Source of the DNA: Conidiobolus coronatus NRRL 28638
Taxonomy: Eukaryota > Entomophthoromycota > Entomophthoromycetes > Entomophthorales > Conidiobolaceae
Assembly (NCBI GenBank): GCA_001566745.1
Contig: KQ964439.1
Location: forward strand, 2,947-32,087
DNA length: 29,141 bases
Direction of reading: 5' to 3'
Part shown: in pieces, positions 7,590 to 23,127 of the stretch
Position numbering within the stretch: position 1 is the stretch's first letter
Layout of the letters: each line of letters begins with the position of its first letter
Translations under genes and position numbers: made by a program
The notes under the pieces: generated by a model
Databases searched by the model: none
Told to the model about the DNA's origin: nothing
Seen by the model: only the letters and a program-made list of their open reading frames with translations

Positions 7590-8890
7590 TCGGCTTTACT
7601 AAAAAATATAACTGCAAACAACAAATAGCATAGTACAATATATTAATCATTTGAAACTGATGTTATTTTTCAACTTATTTAAAAACTACGCGCTGATTCT
7701 AACCTATATACGCAATACTATTTTAGATCTTAAAAGTATAAATAACATAAAATGATTTAAATTGTTAAAATATAATTTATTATTTAATGAAATTTGAGTT
7801 AAATGTATTATAATATAATTTTATAAAACTTGTATATTTAATAGCTATTGATATAGTTATTTATATTTAGATTCACCAAGTTTATTCTCTTATAAGCAAA
7901 ATTAACTCACTATTTCAAACTTCAAAATAAATTTTACAATAAATCTAGGACTTTTTAAAGTAATATGATTTCGTCACTAGCTATTTAATTCTATTGGAAC
8001 AAGATAGTCCTATTTGCTGAGTATTGTTAAATAATGATGAATCCAGCTCTGTTATAACGAGTATTATCCGTGTTTTAGTTAAAGAGGCTCATTAAGGATT
8101 TATTACTCTAATAATTATTATAATAAGAGCTGCCTGAAACTTGTTTTTAAAGTTAAGATTTGCTAAAGATCAACAGCGTGTATGATGTTCAGCAGTATTT
8201 ATATAAAAATCTTTAAGTCATTTCTCTTGTGAATATTTTGATATCAATATCATAATATTATAACTTGACTATATACTCACTTTCAGCTCACTATATACGC
8301 TATAAATTTTAAGAATATCACATTTTTCTGAAATTTTTTATTGTTATGTATAAGGGGGTAAACTTTATTTTAGCCCTAAATAAAGTAAATATTGCATAAT
8401 AATTAATTATGAAATCACACTACTTTGATGAATCTGTCATTTCAAAATAAGGCTAATGAAAAAATAATTTGGAAAAAGTTGTTAAAACAAAAGTGATGAA
8501 TATATTCGAGTAAATAAGTATGCTTGGCCACACTACGGCGCAGGCACATTAACTAGAGGCAAATTGCACTAGGAACTCTAAATTAACTCAAATTGTATTA
8601 ACTGGACCCTTAAAATCAATCCACTGCAGCACAGTGTGGATAAAATTCAATAATTAAATCATCTCCTTACCTATTCACTAATTAATTATTCTGACGCAAG
8701 TTTGACTTATTGGTCTTTGAATAATATTCACCCCAATAAGATTTCATTTTTGAATTTCGCCTTTTATAGCTTGCTAATTTTTATTTTATTTTTCTACTTC
8801 CTTATAAAAATTGACAGATTAAAGTTCAGAGGGGTTTAATTGGATGTTGTAGTGGTGTGTTAATTTGAAATAAAAATTTATAATCCCATA

Positions 8891-8913
8891 AAATAAGGGA
8901 AAATTCCTTATTT
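8891..8913. promoter_or_regulatory. Perfect inverted repeat before the DinB-fold gene
   Basis: AAATAAGG (8891-8898) and CCTTATTT (8906-8913) are separated by 7 nt and end 83 nt before the start codon. It could be a protein-binding site or a 5' UTR hairpin. In AT-rich DNA chance is not excluded. Confidence 0.35.
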
Positions 8914-8996
8914 TTATAGCACCCTTGTTTAAGTTCTCAGTTAATATTAAATATTTTTTCCTTATTTCTCTCAACATAAATAATATACACTTAAAT

Positions 8997-9759
8997 ATGG
9001 CTAATTTGATACAGTTTAATAATCAATGGAACTCGGATGAGAGTGATGGTAATTGTAGTATGATGGACGAGACACACCAGGTATTATTCAACTCAACGGT
9101 TGGTGTTCTAGAGCAGGCTATAAGGCTATTAAACTCTATTGAGGACGACAGGTATTATACCAAGGTGTCTACCTTTGTCCCCGGAAGTACCATTGGAAAG
9201 CACATTCGTCATAGTTTAGAACACTTTGACGCTTTAATTTCTGGTTTTGAAGACCTTATTACTGAAAGTCAATTCCATGATAATTGGGTAGTTCAATACG
9301 ATACAAGAGTTAGAGATGTAATACCCCAACTAAACTTTAGTTATTATTTTTAACTAACTTTTAAATAATAGAAATTAGTTGAAACGAATATAGAAGCTGC
9401 TATACATAGGTTTTCCTGGGTTATAGATAATTTAAAACCTATGATGAATTATGTTAACCACCCAGTTCAAGTACTCTCTCTAATAGACCCAAATCACCCA
9501 GAAGAACTTAATACACCCTCTACGTTTGGTAGAGAGTTGTGGTTTAGTGCCCACCACACAAGTAAGCTAATTTGTAAATCGCAACTTATATAGTTAACTA
9601 ATGCGCAATTTTTTAGTCCACCACTACGCTTTAATAAAAGTTATTCTAATTGAAAATGGCCTCCCTTTTGAGAAAGAGTTAGGATTTGCACCAACAACGC
9701 TTCAGCGTCAAAAGTTAAGCTCCAGTGAAAATAGTACAGGCAGCTCACCGTCAAACTAG
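8997..9759 (+). CDS. DinB-fold (DinB/YfiT-like) putative metalloenzyme, three exons
   Basis: Exons 8997-9317, 9372-9561 and 9617-9759 give 217 residues; the introns are 54 and 55 nt with GT...AG ends and consistent phases. The start is the ATG at 8997, since the open frame further upstream has no ATG. The protein has the DinB layout: helix 1 with THQVLFNSTVGVLEQAIRLL, then GSTIGKHIRHSLEHFDAL (residues 63-80), YDTRVRDKLVETN at the exon 1/2 join, and FSAHHTIHHYALIK (165-178) near the C-terminus. His72/76 and the His168/169/172/173 cluster are candidates for the metal site. It ends soon after LGFAPTTLQ, a typical end for this group. The family is a four-helix bundle with mostly unproven reactions, often thiol-dependent transferases in bacteria. 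Substrate here unknown. Confidence 0.85.
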
Positions 9760-10119
9760 TCGCGCCCCATTCTTCATTTGTAACAATAGATTATTTTATA
9801 TATAGTATATCTTAAACTTGTCAATTTTTATCAGATTTTACTAAATAAAACAGAAAAAATTAAATATAAAAGCCAACTGTAATTGGAGTTAACTTAATTT
9901 GGAATGACTTAATTGCAGAATTTAAGTCATATGGTGATAATTAATAAATTAATTATAATAAGAGAGAGGTTAAATTTATTTTGGAGTAATTATACTATAT
10001 TTGACTAGGTTGAATAGCTAATTGTTTTCATTCTTAGCCAGAATTTTAACTTATCTAGCTAAATTATAATCACATAACATGTGTTTTATTTTATTGAATT
10101 ATTTTCTTATTTTTATTAG

Positions 10120-10214
10120 TTACAACTGTGTTCAAGTCTATGAAATCAAAACTGCTACGAAATATCCCTCACCCACAGATAAACTATTATGATTGGTCAA
10201 TACCTGTAGTTTAG
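10120..10214 (+). pseudogene. Possible orphan exon or gene remnant
   Basis: After a plausible acceptor (TTTTTATTAG, ending at 10119) a frame runs for 30 codons to a TAG: TTVFKSMKSKLLRNIPHPQ ... DWSIPVV. It is locally richer in G+C than its surroundings. No upstream exon could be joined, so this may be a decayed gene fragment or chance. Confidence 0.25.
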
Positions 10215-10330
10215 CCATTACATCATTTTATAAAACAATTGCAATGTAATAATGACTCAAATATTTAAAGAGAAATAGAATAGTTAAAGAGATACTTTAT
10301 CATATTAAAGTATATAAAAACTTTTATTTA

Positions 10331-10674
10331 AATTGAGGAAAATTTAAAGTGTAATTATTATGAAAAGATATCTAGGGTCATCAAATTTATATGCAAGATC
10401 CAGTAAAACTGACAAAAAATTTTAATAATATTATGTAACGCAATAAATTTTTAATTACTATTTGTCTACTTAACGCGTCAATTATCTCATAAGTATCTGA
10501 TTTTTATGAACTTATGTCGGGCCTAACGGACAAGAATTAAAAACTTTCTGCGTTACATAATAGTTATAAGCACTAATATCTTGCTTACATCAAATTAATA
10601 TTCAGAATTAAGCTCATACAAACTTGAGATAAGTTAACTTGAATTATTCATATCATAGTATTTAACTATATTAG
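10331..10674 (+). repeat. Dispersed repeat, copy 4, interrupted by a foldback element
   Basis: The left part (TTGAGGAAAATTT ... AAAACTGACAAAAAATTTTAATA) and the right part (GTTATAAGCACTAATATCTTGC ... AAGCTCATACAAACTTG ... AAGTTAACTTGAATTATTCATAT) align in order with copy 2 (28605-28897, opposite strand). The match breaks exactly where the 132-bp inverted-repeat element sits. Confidence 0.65.
10430..10561. mobile_element. 132-bp foldback (MITE-like) element
   Basis: The 27-bp arms 10430-10456 and 10535-10561 are inverted repeats with 24 of 27 matches; the outer 13 bases (ATTATGTAACGCA and its complement) match but for one inner position. CATAAGT/ACTTATG in the interior extends the hairpin. 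It has no coding capacity. It lies inside copy 4 of the dispersed repeat, whose copy 2 represents the empty site. A MITE is the natural reading; target-site duplication is not clear. Confidence 0.65.
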
Positions 10675-13600
10675 CTAATAGTTTAGACTTTAAATAATAA
10701 TTAATAGCAAAACTTTTAACTAATAGCAATAAATTCATAAAATACAAAGTATAAATTGTTGTACAATTCAAATTATATCACTGTTTGAGCGTTGAAAGCC
10801 ATAAAAGTGCAAAATAATAAGAATTTGACATTTAAACTTAGATCGAAATAGTATTATTTATTAGGGTATAAATATTTATAATCTGAATAATATTTTGTAA
10901 TTTTAAAAACCACTAATATATATTAATTTTAACTATATGCAACTTTAATGATTTTCATGTTATTTAATATTCAATTAAACTGATTGAATGCTAGTATTTT
11001 TAATAAAAATAATTTATATTAATATTTGAATTTTTATTAATATTTTATTTTCAAATATTTCTTTGAAAGTAGAAATATGAGAAATATATTTAATAATAAA
11101 CTAATAAATTGAAATATTATTAAATCTTTAAATTTTTAATATATACTTTAAATATTGGAGATATGGGAGTTTAAATAATATATATCATTCATTTTATTAG
11201 CAAGCTATTTAAATTGATATTATAAACTTTATAAACATTTAAAAACTGCTGCTATAATATCATATTTCGACAATTCTCTATCAAATGTTTAAAATGTAAC
11301 ATAATGGCATATATTTTCGAATAATAGCTTTTAAAATTACATAATGAAATATTTTATAATAAAACAGAATTTAATTGTATGAAATATAAAAACAAATATT
11401 GATTTTTCTTGAGTTTATGAATGTATTTGCTAATGTTTAACTATTTCATAAAAACTTTATCAAGAATGCTCTTTATATTCATTATGTTTCAAATATCTAT
11501 TAATTATGGTTTTACATTATTACATTTATTAGCTTGGAGTATGTATAAACCTCTTATTCATGATTAAATAATACCATAAATACAAATTATTTTATCTGAA
11601 TTATTAAACTAATCGCCTTAATAACTAACTGTAACTACCATAAAGTTTAATTTCTTATTGTTAATCCTTAATCATTGCACTTTTGAACAAATAGTATATA
11701 AAAAGGTTTCAATATACAGAGTTAATGAGAAGACCTACTAGGCACCTATCTGTTACCGCAATGATAATCATGCTCTTCCAATTGTTTATTTAATTAATGC
11801 TATAACTATCATTTCTTAACTCCTGCCAAAGTTAAAGTTAAAGTAAGTTATTATTCATTTACGATAGCTTTGACTCTGATTAGCTAGTTTTTATTACCTC
11901 GACTACAATATATTTTATCCAAGTTTGAATATTTGGCTGTGAGAACAATAGCAATAAGTTATGATTTAAGGGTTAAGCTATTTATAATAGTAACCAATTT
12001 ATAACAGTCATCCAATAAATTGATATAAATGATGTGTATTAAGTAGTCTAGTAGAATTTAAACTTTTTAATAATAAACAATAAATTCAATATAAAAACTA
12101 TGATTTAATTAAATATTATACTTATATAAATTTTCAATTTATTATATTATTACAGCTATGTTTATTAGCTGAGAAATAATTGGCTATTTTATAGAATAAA
12201 GAGGTTTATTATTACTAATAAATATAATTAAATTATTTATATAGATTATCCTACTATAAAAGTACTATCTTATACGATTGTGACGTGTATAGCTATAATA
12301 TATATAATTCATACTGAAAATATATATTACAAAATACCAAGTTAATTAATTAATAAAACAAAGAATAGATATATAAATATATTTGCCTTTATAGAAACTA
12401 TAAATAGTAGCGTCTAGAAGATCTATGAATTTTTTAAAATAATTTATATCTTGTTTAAACGCCCATTGACTCAAAGCTTTTCACTATATATTATATTGTA
12501 ATATTAAGACCATATTATAATTTATGCTAATAAAGATGACTATAAGTATGATAAGATTATAATAAAAATTTTATCAGATAATCTTAAAGCATATCAATTA
12601 AACTAGTAACTATAAAGTTTATAAGCAGTTATGTTAATGGCGATAAGCATTATATGTATCTTAACAAGATTATTTTTCTCAGTTTATAATTGTCATTGAT
12701 AAATTAGATTCACGTTACTAACTCTTATATTTCAAATAAACATGTAATAAGCTTGATCAAAGAACAAAATTTTTTTTGAAATTTTACAAATCTTAATAGG
12801 TAGCGAATTTTTATGAATATTACTAGTTATACTCTATTAAACACACTTACTAAGTTTGGTAATCTCTAGTTATCTAATGCTTTTCTCTGTGTAATTTTTT
12901 GCGTAAGCTAGCGCAGCTTAAAATAGCTATTCTTTATATTTGAAAATCATATGATTTCTACATCTTGAGCAGTAATATTTTATTAATAGATAAAAACTTT
13001 TCTTATCTAAACTTCGCGTTACAATCATACACTATCCATTTTATACTATTTTGAATATAAAAAATGATCTTTTCTTAAATAACAGTATTATAATATAAGG
13101 GACCTATCAAACTTAATTCAAATTGACAGCTATATTTTATATAGCATGTCTAGCTCCTAAATTTTATATTGTTTGTAATATGCGAGTTTTTGGTTAAATA
13201 GAATTATGTCCCACATATAGTTTGAATACAAATTGCCACTCTAAGGTTCCATCCGATTCTATTTTATGCAGTGTAAGCAGAAATCAAGAATAAATATTCT
13301 ATTCGGTTTCTTCTATAAAAGAATATATTGAGAAATCGATAATGATGATATCTTGTTTAGAACCTACATACTTCAATAATACCACCGCTTTAGCTTGTAA
13401 AAAAACATCCGATTGAAAACAGCGTTTTATAAAAAAAATTTTGAGTAACAACATTCAACTAATAAGCTTAAACTCACATCGCCAATTTACATTTGCAAAA
13501 CGCTTTGTACTGTTTTTTCAAATTCTCAACTAATACTTAGTAACGCTAATTTCCTTTTATATTCAATTTATTATAATATATGCAAAAATGCTTTTATATA

Positions 13601-14527
13601 GAAATAAAAGATTAATATTCTATAATACAAAAATAGATCTAGGTATTATTAAATAATTCTTCACAAATCAACAATAAACCTCGATATATAATGTTTACTT
13701 TGAATTAATCTAAGCCGCAGCTGCGTATAGCATATTTTTTCAATTGATTAAGTTCCTTTTCAACAGAATAATACAAATTTTGAGTGCATATTGCACGGGT
13801 ATATCTGGTAATCCATTATTAATTTTTTTCACTTTATCTGATTATAATCCACTAAATTATTTTTTTTATACTAAACACAGCAAGTAGTGATAAATTTCCT
13901 TAATTGTATAAATACAAATGATATCTTATCTTTAAACCACTTATATTTAAACGTTATTGTTGTTTGTTATTTTCTATTGTTTACATTATCAAAAAACTCT
14001 TTTTATTATAAGATTTTTAGATTAAACGTGGAACATATAGAATATTTTAATTTTGATTATTCACTTTACAATGATAAGGTAAAGTGAACACTTGAAAGTG
14101 AATGTTTTGATTGAGGATACGAGTGTATGTAATAAAACTTGAATTTTCCCATTGATGCCAGGTAGCGATGATGCCATAATCGCTATTATAAGTTTTGATA
14201 TTATAGCTAGATATTTTTTAAATTATATAGAACCAATATAATAATGTCATTACTGGGTATACTCAGTTATATGTTAAAAGCTAATAGATTAACTATTTGA
14301 AAATTACGGATTTTAGTAAGTATATTACTATAAAAGGGAATATTTTATTTGCTGCATATAAATTGCATATTTTAAAATTATTACTTTTAAAATATAAAAA
14401 TGTTAATGTAGTGTATTGTATTTTCATTTATTCATAGAGTTGATAAAGTAAAAATAGATTGGTTTGCTAAAATAGCAATTATTTCATACCTTTAATATAA
14501 ATAAGCATGCAAATGTTTCAAATATCA

Positions 14528-14653
14528 NNNNNNNNNNNNNNNNNNNNNNNNNNNNNNNNNNNNNNNNNNNNNNNNNNNNNNNNNNNNNNNNNNNNNNNNN
14601 NNNNNNNNNNNNNNNNNNNNNNNNNNNNNNNNNNNNNNNNNNNNNNNNNNNNN
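14528..14653. other. Assembly gap (126 N)
   Basis: A run of 126 N inside the gene desert. The true length and content are unknown, and a repeat too long for short reads is a likely cause. Confidence 0.99.
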
Positions 14654-16595
14654 AATCTATTCACATAAAACTTTTAAAATTTTCAAATATTCTATATTGT
14701 CTATTAAATGAAAGTCGCTTTAATTAATAGATAAAAATATATCTGGGCAATAATGACTCATCAACAGATCTCCATTATTATCAAACTTAAAAGAAACATT
14801 GGATATTGGACTAAATTAGGCAGTTTATACTTATCCCTAGTTAACCATTCGCTAGTAATTCACGTTTATATGACTAACGGTAAAATGTATATTACTATTA
14901 ATAATAGGGCCATTAGTAATACCGTGACAAATTAGCCTATATTGGATGGCTGGTTATATTTGAATATTACTGTATATACTGTTTAATTATACTAAATAAA
15001 TTAACTCGCTATTCAGCGCCAAATTCTGTGATATTTTAAGAAAATAAAGCCAATAAAAATGACTTTTAGCATACTCCGTCTATTTTTACACAAATATAAT
15101 TAAACTAACTATAAATGCCAAATTAAAGTCAAATTGTATTAGTAATCAACTTCTAACATTTAACTATCAGTCAATCTTAATTTAGATAATAATAATAATT
15201 ATTGTTATATTTTCCTTATTTACGCTAGCCAAATGTAATATAAATAATAATTATGATTAAAATTTACTGTTTTAACAGAAGAATAGACTGATTTTGTTTT
15301 GCTTACTAATGAAAAAGTGAATGATTCACCCGTTTAGTACATCTTTATTATTAAAGCATCTTTACGTCAGCTTTAATTGCTTTAAAATTTCTTGAAAATG
15401 ACTCAATTATGAATCTATAACAAGCTAAACATCAATATAAAACGCTTAATTATTAAAAATGCTAATGAAATATAATTAATTACACGTCATCTTTATATAT
15501 AAACATAGTCGGACTACTTGGACCGACAGAGCTATTTAAATTAATAATTGTAATATATAGCTTGGTATATCGATTGATTGGTTCAAATAAATTGGTAAAA
15601 TTTACAACCGGAATAATTTTATCTAATTTCTTATTGTGGGTAAATTATGTAATTTTAATTTGTCCATTTTTTAGTATTTCAGGATCTAATGTTTTAATGA
15701 ATCGAGATTCCGTAAAAATCATTTTAAAAATAGTAGATGCTTACACGTTTCTTTGCCTCCTCTAAATATTTCTAGCTCCTTTATATATAAGATTGATTAT
15801 TAATGATTTATAATCCTGCATTAGGTGCTGACAGCGTCGGATAGAAAACATTTTTCGTATCAAATAAGCTGAGCAATATTAAAAATGATTTCATTGATGT
15901 TGATAAAAACATTGGAATTTTATATTGATGGTGATAATAATACCAGTTAATAATAAATAAGGTAATTTTATCAAAAGTTGAACTCTTGTTAAATTAAAAT
16001 TGATAAAGTAGAATGCTCACGCTATCACTTTTTATAATTGTTATTTTGCATGGTCACTCACTATGAAGTCAAGCTGTTCAAGTGATTTTAGTGTACAGTA
16101 TGATAAAAATCATATGCACTTTTGGTTTGATAACAATTAGTTTGATTCAATGAATTGATTTCAGTCAACAATTTACACTTGACAACTAGTCATCATAAAT
16201 TAAGTAATTGTTAGAGCTTAAAGAGTTTTAAAACTGACGAATATTGAATTGTGGCCAAATTCACACCCTTTAATTAGTTTTATGCATTTGTTGACAAAAA
16301 GGAATTTAGGACATTGATAAATTGGAGTAATTTAATTGGCTGAAAGGGGAGCTTATGAATTTAAGGACATTAAAAAGTTAATTGTTGATTACTAATAGAT
16401 CCCTCAGAGTGAAATAATAATTTCCCAATTAATACCTATGAAAATCTCATGAATCAAATTTATAAGGGAATTTAAAAAACAATATAAGGACATCTGACTC
16501 CAACAATTTTATTTGGTTAATGCATAAAATCCTCATATATTAGGATCTATCTTTTATCTCTTTTCTTTTCTTAACTTATTTGACTTCCCCTCGTC

Positions 16596-17204
16596 ATGTA
16601 TAATCCTTTCGAGTCTTTTGCTATGGACCCTTTCCTAAGTCAAATTAACTATAACCAAGATATGCAATCCTTTGAAGAAGATAGCTGGACGCAAGCTAGA
16701 TTCTTTGATATCCAAGCTGAGCCCGGCTTCTCCACTGCTAATCAAAATCTCACTAATTTTGCTCATCAAACATTTGCTCCTACTTCAAGCTCTGTCCCTA
16801 GTCTTGTTAGCACTCCCTTCCCTACTACTCCTTCCTTCACTCAAGAATCTCATAACCTCCCCTCTGAGCTCTCTAACCCTAAGAGTCCCGGTTCAGATGA
16901 TACTCAAAACGACGATAAGCCCCCTACCAAAACTCGTCGAGTAATCAAGGTTGAAGATCTTAGTGAAGAACAAAAGGCAGAATTAGAAGAAGATAAGCGC
17001 AAGCGTAATACTCTAGCAAGTGCTCGTTTCCGTCTTAAGAAGAAGGAAAAGGAACAAACCTTAGAGAAAACTGCTAAAGAAATGACAGAGAAGGCTGAAG
17101 CCCTTCAAACTCGTGTAAATGAACTAGAGAAGCAAGTTAAGTGGTTAACAGGACTTCTATTGCAAAAAGATCCCGAAACTATTTCTCTTCCTCCTACTTC
17201 ATAA
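16596..17204 (+). CDS. bZIP transcription factor, CYS3/MetR type
   Basis: 202 residues, single exon, ATG at 16596. The N-terminal 110 residues are low-complexity (Ser/Thr/Pro/Phe/Gln), as expected of an activation region, and include NPKSPGSDD. The basic region is residues 134-153 (KRKRNTLASARFRLKKKEKE), with the N-T-x-A-S-A-R-F-R core typical of Neurospora CYS-3, Aspergillus MetR and fission yeast Zip1. The leucine zipper follows directly with heptad residues L156, M163, L170, L177 and L184, and the end KWLTGLLL is also typical of that group. Such factors act in the nucleus and switch on sulfur assimilation genes when methionine/cysteine is low. The sulfur role is known for the family and inferred here. 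It stands alone, with long non-coding flanks on both sides that may hold complex regulation. Confidence 0.88.
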   Translation: MYNPFESFAMDPFLSQINYNQDMQSFEEDSWTQARFFDIQAEPGFSTANQNLTNFAHQTFAPTSSSVPSLVSTPFPTTPSFTQESHNLPSELSNPKSPGSDDTQNDDKPPTKTRRVIKVEDLSEEQKAELEEDKRKRNTLASARFRLKKKEKEQTLEKTAKEMTEKAEALQTRVNELEKQVKWLTGLLLQKDPETISLPPTS

Positions 17205-18954
17205 TTATTTTTTTCATGGCTTTTTACCAAGGCTTCTAGCAAGTTCGCATAATTGTACCTGATCCCCCTATCTTCATACTAACTATTGGTCCTCCCCACT
17301 CTAAAGATGCTAAATACAATTATATCATACTCTCGTTATCTTTATGGTTAAAGGAGTAAGATATGATTAAAGTTAGTTAATAATTCGTAATATAAATAAA
17401 CGGTTAAACAGTGTTGTATGGTGCGCTTTTTATCTCTTTTTACTTCTGTTAGTAATAATAGATGGGTTTATAATAGATATCATAATAGTAATTTGTAGTA
17501 GTTTAAGAAATTGCTTAATCTATTATTCAGAGCCAGAGCACATTAAGATCTAAAGAATTATCTCATTGCACTCATTATCGTCAATCTGAGATATATTTAT
17601 TCTTGTTTCAATATCTATTTTTAGCCCTTATTTTTAGTTCATTGCTTATATTGTTCTTCTTGCACATGACACAGATTTACTTATGATTTTTAATGGCTTA
17701 GCAAGTGTTTAAAGTTAATCAATTTATTTAAAATTGCCTAATAAGGATAAGTAAACTTTTAATACCAGTATCGATTCATATCTTTCTTGTCATATTAATT
17801 ATTACTGCTATACGCTGTCAATCAATATTTGTTAGATTATACAACTTAGTTCATATGGCGCATACTCAGTTCAACTACTAGAATCTTGCTGCTTAACTCT
17901 TAAGTTTTAACTCAAATTTTAGATTACTAATCATAAATTATTTAGGGGGTTATGATTGGTTGAACTTAAAGATTAGCTATTAATTTGAAACATTTTCCAC
18001 ACTTGTTCAATCACAGGCTTGCTTGACCGATAATTTCCGCATTATAAATTTGAGTTAGTTTATGGTATAAAAATGAAAATGATTTAATATTGTGTAGTGG
18101 GGCGTTGGACCAATCATAATTCTGGGCTTGTATTATTTAATACATACATACATTATTGAATTATTATTCTATCACTTGACTGGGTTGGGTGTGTGAGGGG
18201 GGCGACTGTTTATCAGCATTCTAATCAGTAATTTTACTGTTTTAGCGATATAAGGCTTTGTAGGGGTAAATTAATTAAATTCTTATTATTTAATTTTCCC
18301 TTATCAAATATTTTATTGATCTTTATCGATAAAATATACGGCTTAAAAATGAAATTAACCAAAAATTGAGATGAAGGGATTTAATAACTTCCAGATCCTC
18401 AACTCATACATATAAGCTATGTGTATGTTCATAATTAAGCTTTAATTAATTGTATTATGGAAAAATACTAAGCCAGTTTTTCTATTTTTCCAAAATACGA
18501 TATTTAATACCTTTGTGCCGAGTTGCTAGCTTAGTTATGCTTTGCACTTTCACTCAAGGTTTATAAGGCTTTGCAAATTTAAATTGAGTGTATATTATAT
18601 CTTGATTTAAAAAAGAGTTTTGAAGTATCAAGCATATAACTTCATATATTTTGCAAATGATTTGATTTGTGATAGTTAAGGAGTTTATTTATGCTAATAC
18701 ACAAATTATTTTTACTAATCAGACTAATATATAATAACTGCAAACTCTGAGATTTTCGACTCTTGTTTTAACAGCGATTATATGCTCTCAAACCCTATTT
18801 TATTCATTAAATAGTTGTTTAACAAACATTGATTACATCTTCAAATTAATGAATAAATCCCATAATTTAAATATACTCGAATAGCTTATTTTAAATAAAA
18901 ATATTCACATCAAATCAAAAAATAAATTAATTTGCATCCATCACACATAATTTA
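17205..18954. other. 1.75-kb intergenic region
   Basis: This follows the bZIP stop and precedes the orphan gene at 18955. CCAAT motifs occur at about 18110 and, inverted, at about 17955. A G-rich patch lies at about 18184-18210. No coding region or RNA gene was recognised. Confidence 0.5.
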
Positions 18955-19614
18955 ATGAGCTCAATTAAACAATATTTAAATAGTAAAAATTTGAAAAAAT
19001 TGAATCATATTATACTAAAATGTAGTCATCCCGATTACTTTAAATTAATCAATAATAGTAACCTTAACCTAAATAGTATTCAATCTAAAAATCATGAGTT
19101 TTTAGTTAAATGGAATTGCTTTACTCAAGAATTTGATTTATTAAACCAATTATTATCATCAACGAATAGATGCAAAGACGATAAACCTTCAAAGTTTGAA
19201 CTGATTAAACTATACTCTGAGACCAATGTTATTGACTTTGATTTTTACCTAAAATCAAACACTATAGTAAATAGCGATGTTAACATCATCGAAACTAGTA
19301 TTGAATTAAAATTAAACAATGAGCTTAAAAAAGTTTATACATATTTAAATAGAGATCAAAAAATCAATGCATTGCAGTTGAATTATTTAAAATTGATTGG
19401 CGATCACTTGGTAGAGTTAAATATTCAAGAAGCTTCTCCAATATCAAATGAAATCAATAAGCAGTACGAATCAAATATTGAAAACTCTTTAAAGTTAAAG
19501 AATAGGACTCCTAATAATGGTCGTCAAAATAATATTAGGCAACAATATTTAAAAGGATTAAAATCACATTTATTAAGCAATAAAAATAATAATATAAGCG
19601 GGATTAAATCTTAA
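18955..19614 (+). CDS. Orphan Asn/Lys-rich protein of unknown function
   Basis: 219 residues, one exon, ATG at 18955. I do not recognise the family. The protein is rich in Asn, Lys, Leu, Ser and Ile and looks mainly helical and soluble, with no signal peptide or membrane segment. The middle (about 118-155, LNNELKKVYTYLNRDQKINALQ ... YLKLIGDHLVELNI) has the hydrophobic spacing of a helical bundle or coiled coil. The C-terminal 45 residues are basic and low-complexity (RTPNNGRQNNIRQQYLKGLK ... NKNNN) and could bind nucleic acid. It converges on SPT16, with only 40 bp between the two stop codons, so the transcripts almost surely overlap. The length, the ATG and the regular codon use support a real gene. 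Confidence 0.7.
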   Translation: MSSIKQYLNSKNLKKLNHIILKCSHPDYFKLINNSNLNLNSIQSKNHEFLVKWNCFTQEFDLLNQLLSSTNRCKDDKPSKFELIKLYSETNVIDFDFYLKSNTIVNSDVNIIETSIELKLNNELKKVYTYLNRDQKINALQLNYLKLIGDHLVELNIQEASPISNEINKQYESNIENSLKLKNRTPNNGRQNNIRQQYLKGLKSHLLSNKNNNISGIKS

Positions 19615-19654
19615 TGATTGTGGTATGTAAATTCGTTCTAATATGCAAGAAAAC

Positions 19655-23127
<3,473 letters not shown>

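Larger units (their letters stand above)
6953..8996. other. 2-kb divergent intergenic region
   Basis: This lies between the start of gene E (-) and the DinB-fold gene (+). It holds the promoter of E (TATA 7021-7030), a partial copy of the dispersed repeat at 7530-7589, a locally GC-richer island at about 8500-8640, and an 8-bp inverted repeat at 8891-8913. No complete gene is seen. Confidence 0.5.
9760..16595. other. 6.8-kb gene desert with assembly gap
   Basis: Very AT-rich DNA between the DinB-fold gene and the bZIP gene. I see no convincing complete gene. It contains a possible exon (10120-10214), a dispersed-repeat copy split by a foldback element (10331-10674), an isolated 40-codon open stretch at 13294-13416, and a run of N. 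No tRNA or rRNA was recognised. The last few hundred bases should contain the bZIP promoter. Confidence 0.55.

Noticed and set aside
10120-10160. tRNA B-box-like GTTCAAGTC
   Set aside because: No matching A box, acceptor stem or anticodon arm could be placed around it.
13720-13730. Palindrome CGCAGCTGCG
   Set aside because: A single short perfect palindrome in non-coding DNA without partners; likely chance.
13887-14087. 66-codon plus-strand frame
   Set aside because: It begins at GTG, is dominated by Phe/Tyr/Asn/Ile from AT-rich DNA, and has no splice context or recognisable motif.
14753-14935. 60-codon ATG frame
   Set aside because: It has ATG, but length and composition are near chance, it lies next to the gap in a gene desert, and no motif was recognised.
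15562-15765. 67-codon frame before the bZIP gene
   Set aside because: It starts at TTG, has no in-frame ATG near the start, and its hydrophobic content follows from T-rich DNA.
9760-16595. CRISPR array, virus-like or full transposon
   Set aside because: No regular spacers, capsid, polymerase, integrase or transposase frame was found; only non-coding repeat remains.
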